Positions 20,076 to 28,979 of a stretch of 64,000 nucleotides of DNA are shown here, piece by piece. Both the position numbers and the translations under genes were made by a program. The stretch's first letter is position 1, and the number at the start of each line of letters is the position of its first letter. The DNA lies in assembly GCF_001425265.1 (NCBI RefSeq), contig NZ_LMEC01000021.1:62001-126000 (forward strand), read 5' to 3'. Source of the stretch: Massilia sp. Root418. Its GTDB lineage: Bacteria; Pseudomonadota; Gammaproteobacteria; Burkholderiales; Burkholderiaceae_D. The notes under the pieces were generated by a model. It was not told the origin of the DNA. It saw nothing but the letters and a program-made list of their open reading frames with translations, and searched no databases.

Positions 20076-21113
20076 ATGATCAAAGTTGGCATCGTCGGCG
20101 GCACCGGATACACCGGAGTGGAACTGCTGCGATTGTTGGCCGTCCACCCTCAAGTGCAGCTGACGGCAATCACGTCGCGCAAGGAGGATGGTGTGCCGGT
20201 GGCTGACATGTATCCTTCCCTGCGCGGCCGCGTGAACCTGGCGTTTTCCGCACCGGACAAGGTCGACCTGGCCCAGTGCGACGTGGTGTTCTTCGCTACC
20301 CCGCACGGCGTGGCGATGGAGCAGGCGCCGGCGCTGCTGAAAGCGGGCGTGAAAGTGATCGACCTGGCGGCGGACTTCCGCATCAAGGACCAGGCCGTAT
20401 TTGAAAAGACCTACAAGATTCCCCACACCGCGCCGCAGCTGATCGAGGAGGCGGTGTACGGCCTGCCGGAGCTGAACCGCGAAGACATCAAGGGCGCCAG
20501 GCTGATCGCCAACCCTGGCTGCTACCCGACCACCATGCAGCTGGGCTTCGTGCCGCTGCTGAAGGCCGGCATCATCGACGCCGGCAACCTGATCGCCGAC
20601 TGCAAGTCCGGCGTGTCCGGCGCCGGTCGCAAGGCCGAGATCGGCATCCTGTTCTCCGAGTCCAGCGACAACTTCAAGGCCTACGGCGTGTCCGGCCACC
20701 GCCACACCCCGGAAACGGTAGCCCAGCTGCAACGTTTCAGCAACGACAAGGTCAACCTGATCTTCTCGCCGCATCTGGTGCCGATGATACGCGGCATGCA
20801 TTCCACGCTGTACGCGCGCCTGACCAAGGACGTGAGCAACGAGGAACTGCAGGGCCTGTTCGAAGACGCCTACAAGGATCAGCCCTTCGTGGACGTGATG
20901 CCGTTCGGCTCGCACCCGGAAACCCGCAGCACGCGCGGCGCCAACATGCTGCGCCTGGCGCTGCACCGTCCGGACAACGGCAACACCGTCATCGTGCTGG
21001 TGGTGCAGGACAACCTCGTCAAAGGCGCGTCCGGCCAGGCCGTGCAGTGCATGAACCTGATGTTCGGCCTGGAAGAAGGCATGGGCCTGGACAACATCGC
21101 GCTGCTGCCGTAA
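20076..21113 (+). CDS. argC: N-acetyl-gamma-glutamyl-phosphate reductase
   Basis: A 345-aa NADP-dependent reductase for the third step of arginine synthesis. It has an N-terminal Rossmann motif GGTGYTGVELLRLL, catalytic Cys at residue 149 (NPGCYPTT) and an active-site His at 208 (SGHRHTPE). Length fits the type I ArgC family. It has its own transcription unit after the rpsI terminator; the small gene at 21132 follows by 18 nt. No other arginine gene is in the window. Confidence 0.96.
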   Translation: MIKVGIVGGTGYTGVELLRLLAVHPQVQLTAITSRKEDGVPVADMYPSLRGRVNLAFSAPDKVDLAQCDVVFFATPHGVAMEQAPALLKAGVKVIDLAADFRIKDQAVFEKTYKIPHTAPQLIEEAVYGLPELNREDIKGARLIANPGCYPTTMQLGFVPLLKAGIIDAGNLIADCKSGVSGAGRKAEIGILFSESSDNFKAYGVSGHRHTPETVAQLQRFSNDKVNLIFSPHLVPMIRGMHSTLYARLTKDVSNEELQGLFEDAYKDQPFVDVMPFGSHPETRSTRGANMLRLALHRPDNGNTVIVLVVQDNLVKGASGQAVQCMNLMFGLEEGMGLDNIALLP

Positions 21114-21131
21114 TCCGGGCTTGAAAAACGC

Positions 21132-21461
21132 GTGAAAAGCGGCAAATGGAAGGGACGCGGCGCATCGGCGCCGGAAACCGTACTGGTGGAGCAAAAAGCG
21201 CCGCTGCTCAAGCGCCTGGGCGCGATTGCCGTGGTGCTGGCGCTGGCCGGCGTGCTGGTGGTGTGGGGCGTGGACCTGGGCGGGCGCATCTTCGGCGCCA
21301 GCCGGGGCGCACCCACGGCGCAACAGCAGCTGGAACTGGTGCAGGCCGAACTGGTCCGCGTCACCGCCGAGCGGGACGCGCTGCTGGAGGCGGCGAAGAA
21401 GGCCGGGCAACAACAGTCTGAACCGCCAAAATCGCCACCCGACAGCGCGAGTCCCCACTAA
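21132..21461 (+). CDS. Small single-pass membrane protein with coiled coil
   Basis: A 109-aa protein with a GTG start at 21132: basic N-terminus, one membrane segment at about residues 28-50 (LGAIAVVLALAGVLVVWGVDL), then a short coiled coil (QQLELVQAELVRVTAERDALLEAA) and a Pro/Ser-rich end. It lies 18 nt after argC and is likely in its operon. In related Burkholderiales a longer membrane and coiled-coil protein sits between argC and erpA (from memory, DUF6776-like); this copy may be a short version of it. Function unknown. Confidence 0.6.
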   Translation: MKSGKWKGRGASAPETVLVEQKAPLLKRLGAIAVVLALAGVLVVWGVDLGGRIFGASRGAPTAQQQLELVQAELVRVTAERDALLEAAKKAGQQQSEPPKSPPDSASPH

Positions 21462-21498
21462 GGTCTATAATGGCCGTATGAATTTTTAGGAGTAGCAC

Positions 21499-21864
21499 AT
21501 GAATGCAGTAGCCGAAGTGCAAGACGAAGTCATCCCGGCCCCTATCGTGTTCACCGACAGCGCCGCGCAGAAAGTTGCGCAGCTGATCGAAGAAGAGGGT
21601 AATCCAGACCTGAAACTGCGCGTGTTCGTGCAGGGTGGCGGCTGCTCGGGCTTCCAGTACGGTTTCACCTTCGATGAAATCGTCAACGAAGACGACACCA
21701 CCATGGACAAGAACGGCGTGCAGCTGCTGATCGACTCCATGAGCTACCAGTACCTGATCGGTGCCGAAATCGACTACAAGGACGACCTGGAAGGCGCGCA
21801 GTTCGTCATCAAGAACCCGAACGCCCAGTCCACCTGCGGCTGCGGTTCCTCGTTCTCGGCTTAA
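21499..21864 (+). CDS. erpA: Iron-sulfur cluster insertion protein ErpA
   Basis: A 121-aa A-type Fe-S carrier with all three cluster-binding cysteines (GGGCSGFQYG and STCGCGSSF at the C-terminus). It delivers [4Fe-4S] clusters to apo-proteins such as IspG/IspH. A TATAAT at 21466-21471 could be the -10 of its own promoter, without a matching -35, and AGGAG precedes the ATG. An REP pair follows the stop. Confidence 0.96.
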   Translation: MNAVAEVQDEVIPAPIVFTDSAAQKVAQLIEEEGNPDLKLRVFVQGGGCSGFQYGFTFDEIVNEDDTTMDKNGVQLLIDSMSYQYLIGAEIDYKDDLEGAQFVIKNPNAQSTCGCGSSFSA

Positions 21865-21873
21865 GCCAGCGAT

Positions 21874-21963
21874 GGCGGGTTACGGCTACGCCTGACCCGC
21901 CCTACGTTCCTACGTGCCCGCTTGCGGCGCATTGTAGGGCGGGTTAGCGCAGCGTAACCCGCC
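21874..21963. repeat. REP-like palindromes, inverted pair (locus 4)
   Basis: Two units in opposite orientation (21874-21906 and 21933-21963), between the convergent ends of erpA and anmK. The left unit is slightly degenerate (GCCTGACCCGCC arm). Confidence 0.87.
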
Positions 21964-21967
21964 AGCC

Positions 21968-23059
21968 TCAGCGCGGATACAGCGCCCCCAGCACGCGCTC
22001 CCCGCGCGCACCCGTCACCGCCGGCAGATTGCCTGCCAGCCGCTCATTGAAGCGGAACGCCAGCCACGCAAACGCCAGCGCCTCCATCCGGTTCGGCTCC
22101 ACACCCAGCGCAGCGGTCGACTCCACCGGCACGCCCAGCGCCGCCGCCAGGCTGCGCATCAGCAGCCCGTTATACGCCCCGCCGCCGCAGATATACACCG
22201 CCTCGGTCTTCGGCGCGTGCTCCCTGATTGCATCCGCCAGCGACGCCACCGTCAGCTGCGTCAGTGTCGCCTGCACATCCTGCGGCGAGGCCGACGCGTA
22301 CGGCGCCAGCTGCGCATCCAGCCAGTCTGCGTGGAACAGGTCGCGGCCCGTGCTTTTCGGCGCCGGCAACGCAAAATACGGCGCGCGCAGCATGGCGTCC
22401 AGCAGCGGCTGGATCACCTGGCCGGACGCCGCCCAGGCGCCGTCCTCGTCGTATGCCTTGCCCTGGTGGCGGGCGATCCACGCATCCATCAGCACATTGC
22501 CGGGGCCGGTATCGAAGCCGGTCGCCTTGCCGTCGCCGCGCAGCACGCTGATATTGGCGATGCCGCCGATATTGGCCACCACCCGCGTCTTGCCCGGTTG
22601 GCTGAACATCGCCTGGTGAAAAGCCGGCACCAGCGGCGCGCCCTGGCCGCCGGCCGCCACGTCGCGGCTGCGGAAGTCCGCCACCACATCGATGCCGCAC
22701 AGCTCCGCCAGCAGTGCCGGGTTGCCGGTCTGGCGCGTAAAGCCCAGCTCAGGCCGGTGCCGTATGGTCTGCCCGTGCGAACCGACGGCGCGCACATCGG
22801 CCGGCTTCATATCGGTCTGCGCCAGCACGTCCGCCACGCACTGTGCGTAAAACTCGGCCAGCCTGTTGGCCGCCAGCGCCTCGCGTTCCAGCTCGTTCGG
22901 GCTGGCCGCCTGCAGCGCCATCAGCTCCTCGCGCAGCGCCGGCGGGAAGGGCACATACGCCGCCGCCAGGGTGCGCGCCGCGCCGGCCCAAAAATCCACC
23001 AGCACCCCATCCACCCCATCCAGGCTGGTCCCCGACATCAAGCCGATATACAAGCTCAT
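21968..23059 (-). CDS. anmK: Anhydro-N-acetylmuramic acid kinase
   Basis: A 363-aa sugar kinase that converts 1,6-anhydro-MurNAc to MurNAc-6-phosphate in cell-wall recycling. Family motifs: GLMSGTSLDGVD at the N-terminus (ATP and substrate), VGSHGQTIRH, ANIGGIANIS, GFDTGPGNVLMD and a late GGGAYNGLLM. The ATG at 23059 has a GGGAGGAG site. Cytosolic. It lies head-on to erpA and downstream of the M23 peptidase gene, linking two cell-wall functions. Confidence 0.95.
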   Translation of the reverse strand: MSLYIGLMSGTSLDGVDGVLVDFWAGAARTLAAAYVPFPPALREELMALQAASPNELEREALAANRLAEFYAQCVADVLAQTDMKPADVRAVGSHGQTIRHRPELGFTRQTGNPALLAELCGIDVVADFRSRDVAAGGQGAPLVPAFHQAMFSQPGKTRVVANIGGIANISVLRGDGKATGFDTGPGNVLMDAWIARHQGKAYDEDGAWAASGQVIQPLLDAMLRAPYFALPAPKSTGRDLFHADWLDAQLAPYASASPQDVQATLTQLTVASLADAIREHAPKTEAVYICGGGAYNGLLMRSLAAALGVPVESTAALGVEPNRMEALAFAWLAFRFNERLAGNLPAVTGARGERVLGALYPR

Positions 23060-23101
23060 ACGCTCCTCCCACATAGATTCCCCTATTGTGCCTCACCACA
23101 G

Positions 23102-23169
23102 CGAAAATGGGGTCAGGGTTAATTTTCCAGGCAATATTTCCGGGAAAATTAACCCTGACCCCATTTTCG
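23102..23169. repeat. Long perfect inverted repeat (family 2, copy A)
   Basis: 27-bp perfect arms (23102-23128 and 23143-23169) around a 14-nt loop. The outer core GAAAATGGGGTCAGGGTTA is shared with the copy at 40958-41016; the inner part differs. It lies between the anmK start and the stop of the M23 gene. Confidence 0.92.
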
Positions 23170-23195
23170 GGTTGGGCTGGGCCGCGCGCGGCGGC

Positions 23196-24581
23196 TTATT
23201 TGGCGGCCAGGCTGGAGGCGTTGGCGTTGGTGGGGCGCAGCAGGGCGAAGCGGTGCATCATGTCGCCGGAGACCATCTTGAAGCGCGACAGCTCGGCTGC
23301 GGTCAGTGGCGCTTGCGCTTGCACGTTCAGCTTGCTCGGGTCCTTGGCTTCGCCGCCGACGCGGAATTCGTAGTGCAGGTGGGCGCCGGTGGACCAGCCG
23401 GTGCTGCCGACGTAGCCGATCACGTCGCCCTGGCTGACCTTGCTGCCCTTTTTGATGCCGGGAGCGAAACGGCTCATGTGCGCGTAGGCGGTGGTGTAGT
23501 TGGACCAGTGCTTCAGCACCACCAGGTTGCCGTAGCCGCCCTGGGTGCCGGCGAAGTCCACCACGCCGTCGCCGGAGGCGCGGATCGGGGTGCCGGTGGC
23601 GGCCGCGAAGTCGATGCCCTTGTGGGCTTTCCAGTTGCCCGAAATCGGGTGCACCCGCATCGAGAAGCCGGACGAGATGCGCGAGAACTCCAGCGGCGAT
23701 TTCAGGAAGGCCTTTTTCAGCGATTTGCCGTCGAAGCTGTAGTAGCCGCCGCCCTGGCTGCTGTTCGGGTCTTCAAACCACACCGACTGGTAGGTCACGC
23801 CGCGGTTGGTGAACTCGCCGGCCAGGATGCGGCCTGCGCGGATGAACTCGCCATCCTGCCAGAAGGTTTCGTAGACCACGTTGAAATGGTCTCCGCGCTT
23901 CAGGTCGGAGCGGAAGTCGATATTGGTGGAGAACATTTCCACGATCTGGCGCACCACGGAGTCGGGCAGCTTGGCGCCGTCGTTGCTGGCGTCGGTGGCC
24001 GCGTACAGCGAGGAGGAGTTGATGGTGCGCGCGTGCATTTCCACGCGGCGCTCGAGCTTGGCCGCCTCTTCGCTGGCGGTGAAGCCTTCGCCCTTGCGGC
24101 TGACCAGGATGTTCTTGACCGGGGTGTCCTGGCTGTCAACCACGGTGGCGCGCAGCCACACGAGGTTGCCGTTCTCGTCCGTCTGCGCCTGGACGCGCTT
24201 GCCGGTTTTCAGCTGCATGACACCTTTGGCGACCTTGTCCTTCTTGATGAAGGTTTCGGCTGCGTCATCCTCCACGCCGAGACGGGTCATCAGCGTGGCG
24301 AGCGTGTCGCCGGCGCGGATGCGTTCTTCGTGGACGTATTTTTCGGTGGATTCTTGCTGTTCGAGGGCGCCGATTTGCGCGGAGATGTTCGGAAGTTCGA
24401 GGGCGGTGGAGACAGACTTGACCGGTAGATCCGCCGCGTCGGGCGCGAGCGGCGCGACGCCGGCCGCACCAAAGGCGCACACAGCAAGGAAAATTGCCGA
24501 TGCACTCATGATGCGCGCCTTGCGCGTCGAACCTAGCAAGTTGACCAAGCCTTGGCTTGTGAATTTGTTTATAGGGTTCAT
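23196..24581 (-). CDS. M23-family murein endopeptidase, MepM-like
   Basis: A 461-aa envelope protein with an uncleaved or cleaved N-terminal hydrophobic segment (about residues 25-45), an opacity-associated/LysM-like region (about 80-160, with GDTLATLMTRLG) and a C-terminal M23 zinc peptidase domain (about 310-420). Zinc ligands are visible in AHKGIDFAA and HLHYEF. It should cut peptidoglycan cross-links during growth. It is divergent from tyrS, an arrangement repeated with anmK in Burkholderiales. Confidence 0.9.
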   Translation of the reverse strand: MNPINKFTSQGLVNLLGSTRKARIMSASAIFLAVCAFGAAGVAPLAPDAADLPVKSVSTALELPNISAQIGALEQQESTEKYVHEERIRAGDTLATLMTRLGVEDDAAETFIKKDKVAKGVMQLKTGKRVQAQTDENGNLVWLRATVVDSQDTPVKNILVSRKGEGFTASEEAAKLERRVEMHARTINSSSLYAATDASNDGAKLPDSVVRQIVEMFSTNIDFRSDLKRGDHFNVVYETFWQDGEFIRAGRILAGEFTNRGVTYQSVWFEDPNSSQGGGYYSFDGKSLKKAFLKSPLEFSRISSGFSMRVHPISGNWKAHKGIDFAAATGTPIRASGDGVVDFAGTQGGYGNLVVLKHWSNYTTAYAHMSRFAPGIKKGSKVSQGDVIGYVGSTGWSTGAHLHYEFRVGGEAKDPSKLNVQAQAPLTAAELSRFKMVSGDMMHRFALLRPTNANASSLAAK

Positions 24582-24737
24582 GCAATCAGTTAAAATTTAC
24601 CGCTTGAACTGTTCCGAACTTTGATGTTTTTGTAATTGTCGTCTTATCGAGTTTTCATGCGGCAAGATTGATGGGATCGCGAATTATATCAAACTATCGG
24701 ACTCATCCTACATTTTCACGAGAATTGTGCCTCCCTT

Positions 24738-25973
24738 ATGGTAACTGCAACCCCCACCGCTCTGCCGCTGTCCGACCGCGTGCAGGAAGCGCTCGCCATC
24801 ACCAAACGCGGTGTCGATGAGCTGCTGATCGAATCCGAATTCGCGCAAAAGCTGGCGCGTTCCGAACAGAGCGGCGTGCCGCTGCGCATCAAGCTGGGCC
24901 TGGACCCGACCGCGCCGGATTTGCACCTGGGCCATACCGTGGTGCTCAACAAGATGCGCCAGCTGCAAAACCTGGGTCACCAGGTGATTTTCCTGATCGG
25001 CGATTTCACCTCCATGATCGGTGACCCGTCCGGGCGCAACGCCACCCGTCCGCCGCTCACGCGCGAGCAGATCGAAGCGAACGCCGCCACCTACTTCAAG
25101 CAAGCCTCGCTGGTGCTGGACCCGGCCAAGACCGAAATCCGCTACAACTCCGAGTGGTGCGACCCGCTCGGCGCGCGCGGCATGATCCAGCTGGCCTCGC
25201 GCTACACCGTGGCGCGCATGATGGAGCGCGACGATTTCACCAAGCGCTTCAAGAACGGCACGCCGATTTCCGTGCATGAGTTCCTGTACCCGCTGATGCA
25301 GGGCTACGACTCGGTGGCCCTGAAGGCCGACCTGGAACTTGGCGGCACCGACCAGAAATTCAACCTGCTGGTGGGCCGCGAACTGCAAAAAGACTGGGAC
25401 CAGGAGCCTCAGTGCATTTTGACCATGCCGCTGCTGGAAGGTTTGGACGGCGTTGAAAAAATGTCGAAATCGAAGAACAATTACATCGGCATTACCGAGC
25501 CGGGCAACACCATGTTCGCCAAGATCATGAGTATTTCCGACGTGATGATGTGGCGCTACTATGAACTCCTGTCCTGGAAATCGATCGAAGACGTTGCGGC
25601 ACTGAAGCGCGCCGTGGAGCAGGGCGGCAACCCGCGCGACGCCAAGGTGGCGCTGGCGCAGGAAATCGTCGAGCGCTTCCATTCGCGCCAGGCGGCCGAG
25701 GATGCGCTGGCCGACTTCGTGAATCGCTCCAAGGGCGGCATCCCGGACGACGTGCCGGAAATTACGCTGGCCGGCGCCCCGGCCGGCATCGCCCAGCTGC
25801 TCAAGCAATCCAACCTGTGCGCCTCGGTGTCGGAAGCGACGCGCATGGTGGACCAGGGCGGCGTGCGCGTGGACGGCACCGTCATCAGCGATAAGGCGCT
25901 GAAGCTGGAAGCCGGCACCTTCGTGCTGCAGGTGGGCAAGCGCAAGTTCGCGCGCGTGACCCTGACCGCATGA
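24738..25973 (+). CDS. tyrS: Tyrosyl-tRNA synthetase
   Basis: A 411-aa class I synthetase that charges tRNA-Tyr. HIGH-type motif HLGHTVVLNKM (about residue 68), KMSKSKNNY (about residue 240) and a C-terminal S4 RNA-binding domain (about 345-405). The TyrZ-like length and sequence style are usual in this group. It overlaps dtd by 4 nt (ATGA), so both are one operon. Confidence 0.96.
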   Translation: MVTATPTALPLSDRVQEALAITKRGVDELLIESEFAQKLARSEQSGVPLRIKLGLDPTAPDLHLGHTVVLNKMRQLQNLGHQVIFLIGDFTSMIGDPSGRNATRPPLTREQIEANAATYFKQASLVLDPAKTEIRYNSEWCDPLGARGMIQLASRYTVARMMERDDFTKRFKNGTPISVHEFLYPLMQGYDSVALKADLELGGTDQKFNLLVGRELQKDWDQEPQCILTMPLLEGLDGVEKMSKSKNNYIGITEPGNTMFAKIMSISDVMMWRYYELLSWKSIEDVAALKRAVEQGGNPRDAKVALAQEIVERFHSRQAAEDALADFVNRSKGGIPDDVPEITLAGAPAGIAQLLKQSNLCASVSEATRMVDQGGVRVDGTVISDKALKLEAGTFVLQVGKRKFARVTLTA

Positions 25974-26422
25974 TAGGGCTGCTGCAACGCGTCAGCAGCG
26001 CTGCCGTGGTGGTCGACGGCGAGCGGATCGGCGCCATCGATGCCGGCCTGGTGGTGCTGGTGTGCGCCGAGCGCGGCGACAGCGAGAAGGAAGCGGACGC
26101 CCTGCTGCACAAGCTGCTGGGCTACCGCGTGTTTGCCGACGAGGCGGGCAAGATGAACCGCAGCGTGACGGACGTGGCCGGCGGCCTGCTGCTGGTGCCG
26201 CAGTTCACGCTGGCGGCCGACACCAAGTCCGGCACCCGCCCCTCGTTCACGCCGGCGGCGGCGCCGGCGGACGGCGCGCGGCTGTTCGACTATTTCGTGC
26301 GCCAGGCGCGCCTCAAGCACCCGCAGGTGGCCACCGGGCGCTTTGGCGCCGACATGAAGGTGTCGCTGACCAACGACGGCCCTGTCACGTTCTGGCTGCA
26401 GGTGGAGCCCAAACAATCATGA
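25970..26422 (+). CDS. dtd: D-aminoacyl-tRNA deacylase
   Basis: A 150-aa DTD that hydrolyses D-aminoacyl-tRNAs, a natural partner for tyrS since D-Tyr mischarging is its classic substrate. It has the N-terminal MIGLLQRVSSAAVVVDG and C-terminal cross-subunit NDGPVTFWLQV motif. The usual SQFTL active-site motif reads PQFTL here (LLLVPQFTLAADT), a Ser-to-Pro change; the Gln and Thr are kept. Translation is coupled to tyrS by ATGA overlap. Confidence 0.94.
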   Translation: MIGLLQRVSSAAVVVDGERIGAIDAGLVVLVCAERGDSEKEADALLHKLLGYRVFADEAGKMNRSVTDVAGGLLLVPQFTLAADTKSGTRPSFTPAAAPADGARLFDYFVRQARLKHPQVATGRFGADMKVSLTNDGPVTFWLQVEPKQS

Positions 26423-26435
26423 AACGGAGGCGGCG

Positions 26436-27095
26436 GTGAAACTGTGGAGCGATTCATTCAAGAAAGGCGGCAGGATCCCGGCCGAGTTCGCGTTTGCCGA
26501 AGCCGATCCGCTCAGCCCGCAAAGCCGCATCCGCCTGGCCGCCAACCGCAACCCGCACCTGGCCTGGAGCGAGGTGCCGAACGGCACCGAGTCGCTGGTG
26601 CTGCTGTGCATAGACGGCGATGCGCCGGCCCAGGCGGCCAAGGTCAACCAGGAAGGCCAGACGCTGGACGCTTCCGACGAGCGCGCCGACTTCTACCACT
26701 GGGCGCTGGTGGACATCCCGCCCGCGCTGGCGTCCATTGCCGCCGGCCAGCTGGCCGACGGTGTCGTGCCGAAGGGGAAACCGGGCCCGGAGTCGGCCCT
26801 GCGCATGCCGGACGGCGCGCTGCACCGCGTGCGCCAGGGCGTGAACGACTATACCGGCTGGTTCGCGGGCGACCCGGGCATGGCGGGCGATTATTTCGGT
26901 TATGATGGCCCCTGCCCACCGTGGAACGACTTGCTGGCGCACCACTACGTGTTCCGCCTGTACGCGCTGGACGTGGCGCGCCTGCCGGTCGACGGCCGTT
27001 TCACCTGCCTGCAGGCGTGCGAAGCCATGCGCGGCCACATATTGGACGAAGCACAAATCATCGGCGCCTACAGCCTGAATCCCCAGGCGCGCTAG
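26436..27095 (+). CDS. YbhB/YbcL-family (PEBP, Raf-kinase-inhibitor-like) protein
   Basis: A 219-aa phosphatidylethanolamine-binding-protein fold (LVLLCIDGDAPAQ, FYHWALVDIPP, GYDGPCPPWND, HHYVFRLYALD). The ligand pocket residues Asp and His are present. No signal peptide, so cytosolic. Biochemical role in bacteria is uncertain. The GTG at 26436 is chosen because ACGGAGG lies 5 nt before it; the nearby ATG at 26419 is out of frame. It follows dtd by 13 nt, probably in the same operon. Confidence 0.88.
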   Translation: MKLWSDSFKKGGRIPAEFAFAEADPLSPQSRIRLAANRNPHLAWSEVPNGTESLVLLCIDGDAPAQAAKVNQEGQTLDASDERADFYHWALVDIPPALASIAAGQLADGVVPKGKPGPESALRMPDGALHRVRQGVNDYTGWFAGDPGMAGDYFGYDGPCPPWNDLLAHHYVFRLYALDVARLPVDGRFTCLQACEAMRGHILDEAQIIGAYSLNPQAR

Positions 27096-27106
27096 ACCAG
27101 GGTTAC

Positions 27107-27748
27107 ATGACTACCAGCATCCTACTGATACGCCACGGCGAAACGGCGTGGAACGCCGTGCGCCGCCTGCAAGGCCACATTGACATCCCCTTGAACGAAG
27201 AAGGGCAGCGCCAGGCCGAGGCCCTGGCGCGCGCGCTGGCCGCCGAGCCGCTGCACGCCATCATCTCCAGCGACCTGCAGCGCGCGCTGCAAACCGCGCA
27301 GGCAGTGGCCGGGCCGCAGCGCAAGGTGCAGCAGGACGCGCAGCTGCGCGAGCGCTGCTACGGCGTGTTCGAAGGCATGCTGTACGCCGACATCGAACGC
27401 AGCTACCCGGCCGAATTCGCCGCCTGGCAGGCGCGCGACATCGACGCCGTGATGCCGGCCGGCGAGCGCGTGGCCGAGAGCTTTCGCCAGTTCTTCCAGC
27501 GCAGCACGGGCGCCATTGCCGCCTGGGGCGCGCGCCATCCGGGCCAGGCCATCGCCATCGTGGCCCACGGCGGCGTGCTTGAATGTGCCTACCGCGCCGC
27601 CACCGGCATGACCCTGGACAGCCCGCGCGACTTTCAGGTGAAGAACGCCAGCATCAACCGTTTTACTTTTGCCAATGGCAAACTTACGCTGCAAAGCTGG
27701 GGCGAAACCGCCCACCTCGAACAGCTCGTCCTGGACGATATTATCTAA
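27107..27748 (+). CDS. Histidine phosphatase (phosphoglycerate-mutase-like, GpmB/CobC type)
   Basis: A 213-aa protein with the catalytic RHG motif at the very start (ILLIRHGETAW), a downstream Glu-containing RCYGVFEG segment and the second His in AIVAHGGVLE. The fold serves broad phosphatases as well as mutases, so the substrate (for example 3-PG, alpha-ribazole-5'-P or a nucleotide) cannot be fixed. The ATG at 27107 lies 11 nt after the PEBP gene. Operon: tyrS-dtd-PEBP-phosphatase. Confidence 0.88.
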   Translation: MTTSILLIRHGETAWNAVRRLQGHIDIPLNEEGQRQAEALARALAAEPLHAIISSDLQRALQTAQAVAGPQRKVQQDAQLRERCYGVFEGMLYADIERSYPAEFAAWQARDIDAVMPAGERVAESFRQFFQRSTGAIAAWGARHPGQAIAIVAHGGVLECAYRAATGMTLDSPRDFQVKNASINRFTFANGKLTLQSWGETAHLEQLVLDDII

Positions 27749-27920
27749 GTGGCAAGCTCAGGCTCCCTGGCACGTCCGTGCACATAAATTCCCACCGGAA
27801 ACTGAGTTTCATAACTGCCAAGCTGCACAAGCGTGGGAATCAGAATAAATAGTGCTTATTATTTGTGCACACCTTCGGTTAGAATACACGGTTTCCCCGC
27901 TCCATTTTCAGGCTCACCCA

Positions 27921-28937
27921 GTGCAAATCGGTCCCCACATCCTCCGCAACAATGTGTTCGTCGCCCCTATGGCGGGCGTGACGGACAGGCCTTACCGCCA
28001 GCTGTGCAAGGAGCTGGGCGCGGGCTACGCGGTGTCGGAGATGGCGGCCTCGAACCCGCGCGTGTGGGCCTCGGAAAAGAGTGCGCGCCGCCTCGACCAT
28101 GCCGGCGAAATGGAGCCGAAAGCCGTGCAGATCGCCGGCTCGGACCCGCAGGAACTGGCCGATTGCGCAAAATACAACGTTGACAAGGGTGCCCAGATCA
28201 TCGATATCAACATGGGCTGCCCGGTGAAAAAGGTCTGCAACAACTGGTGCGGGTCGGCCTTGCTGCCGCACGAAGACCTGGTGGCGCGCATCCTGCACGC
28301 CGTGGTGGGCGCGGTGGACGTGCCCGTCACGCTGAAATTCCGCACCGGCTGGGACCGCGAAAACAAGAATGCGCTGCGCATTGCGCGCATCGCCGAGCAG
28401 GCCGGCATCCAGATGCTGACCCTGCACGGCCGCACCCGCGCCGACGGCTACACCGGCGACGCCGAATACGACACCATCGCCGCCGTGAAGGCCTCGGTCG
28501 GCATTCCCGTGGTCGCCAACGGCGACATCACTTCGCCCGAGAAAGCCCGCTTCGTTCTGGACAAGACCGGCGCGGACGCCGTCATGGTCGGCCGCGCAGC
28601 CCAGGGCCGCCCGTGGATTTTCCGCGAGATCGACCATTACCTGCGCACCGGCACGCATCTGCCCGCGCCGCTGGTGGCCGAGGTGGCCGAACTGATGGAC
28701 GAGCACCTGCAGGCGCACTACGCCTTCTACGGCGAGCGCAAGGGCATGCTGACTGCGCGCAAGCACATCGGCTGGTATGTGCGCGACCTCGAAGGCGGCG
28801 AGGAATTCCGCCAGCGCATGAACCGCCTGGAGTCCACGCAGGAACAGTTGCTCTCGGTAAAAGAATTTTTCGAATCCCAATGGAAGTATGGCGAGCGGTT
28901 ACAATACCGCCTCGCCGAAGAAAAGCTGGCCGCCTGA
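27921..28937 (+). CDS. dusB: tRNA-dihydrouridine synthase B
   Basis: A 338-aa FMN enzyme that reduces uridine in the tRNA D-loop. It shows the FMN barrel start VFVAPMAGVTDRPYRQL, the catalytic Cys in INMGCPVKKVCNN and GRAAQGRPWIF near the C-terminal helical domain. The GTG at 27921 (QIGPHILRNN follows) is chosen; an upstream GTG at 27852 is open but lies before a -10-like TTAGAAT (27879-27885) and adds a non-family extension. It is in operon with fis, the classic dusB-fis pair. Confidence 0.94.
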   Translation: MQIGPHILRNNVFVAPMAGVTDRPYRQLCKELGAGYAVSEMAASNPRVWASEKSARRLDHAGEMEPKAVQIAGSDPQELADCAKYNVDKGAQIIDINMGCPVKKVCNNWCGSALLPHEDLVARILHAVVGAVDVPVTLKFRTGWDRENKNALRIARIAEQAGIQMLTLHGRTRADGYTGDAEYDTIAAVKASVGIPVVANGDITSPEKARFVLDKTGADAVMVGRAAQGRPWIFREIDHYLRTGTHLPAPLVAEVAELMDEHLQAHYAFYGERKGMLTARKHIGWYVRDLEGGEEFRQRMNRLESTQEQLLSVKEFFESQWKYGERLQYRLAEEKLAA

Positions 28938-28979
28938 ACGGCGCCCACGTGGCAGATCAATTAGCAGAAATATATAAAA

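Noticed and set aside
19098..21458. 786-codon minus-strand frame opposite rplM-rpsI-argC
   Set aside because: It spans three certain genes on the other strand and an intergenic terminator; no protein family resembles it.
27852..27920. Longer dusB start at the GTG at 27852
   Set aside because: It adds 23 residues foreign to the family and overlaps the likely -10 region.
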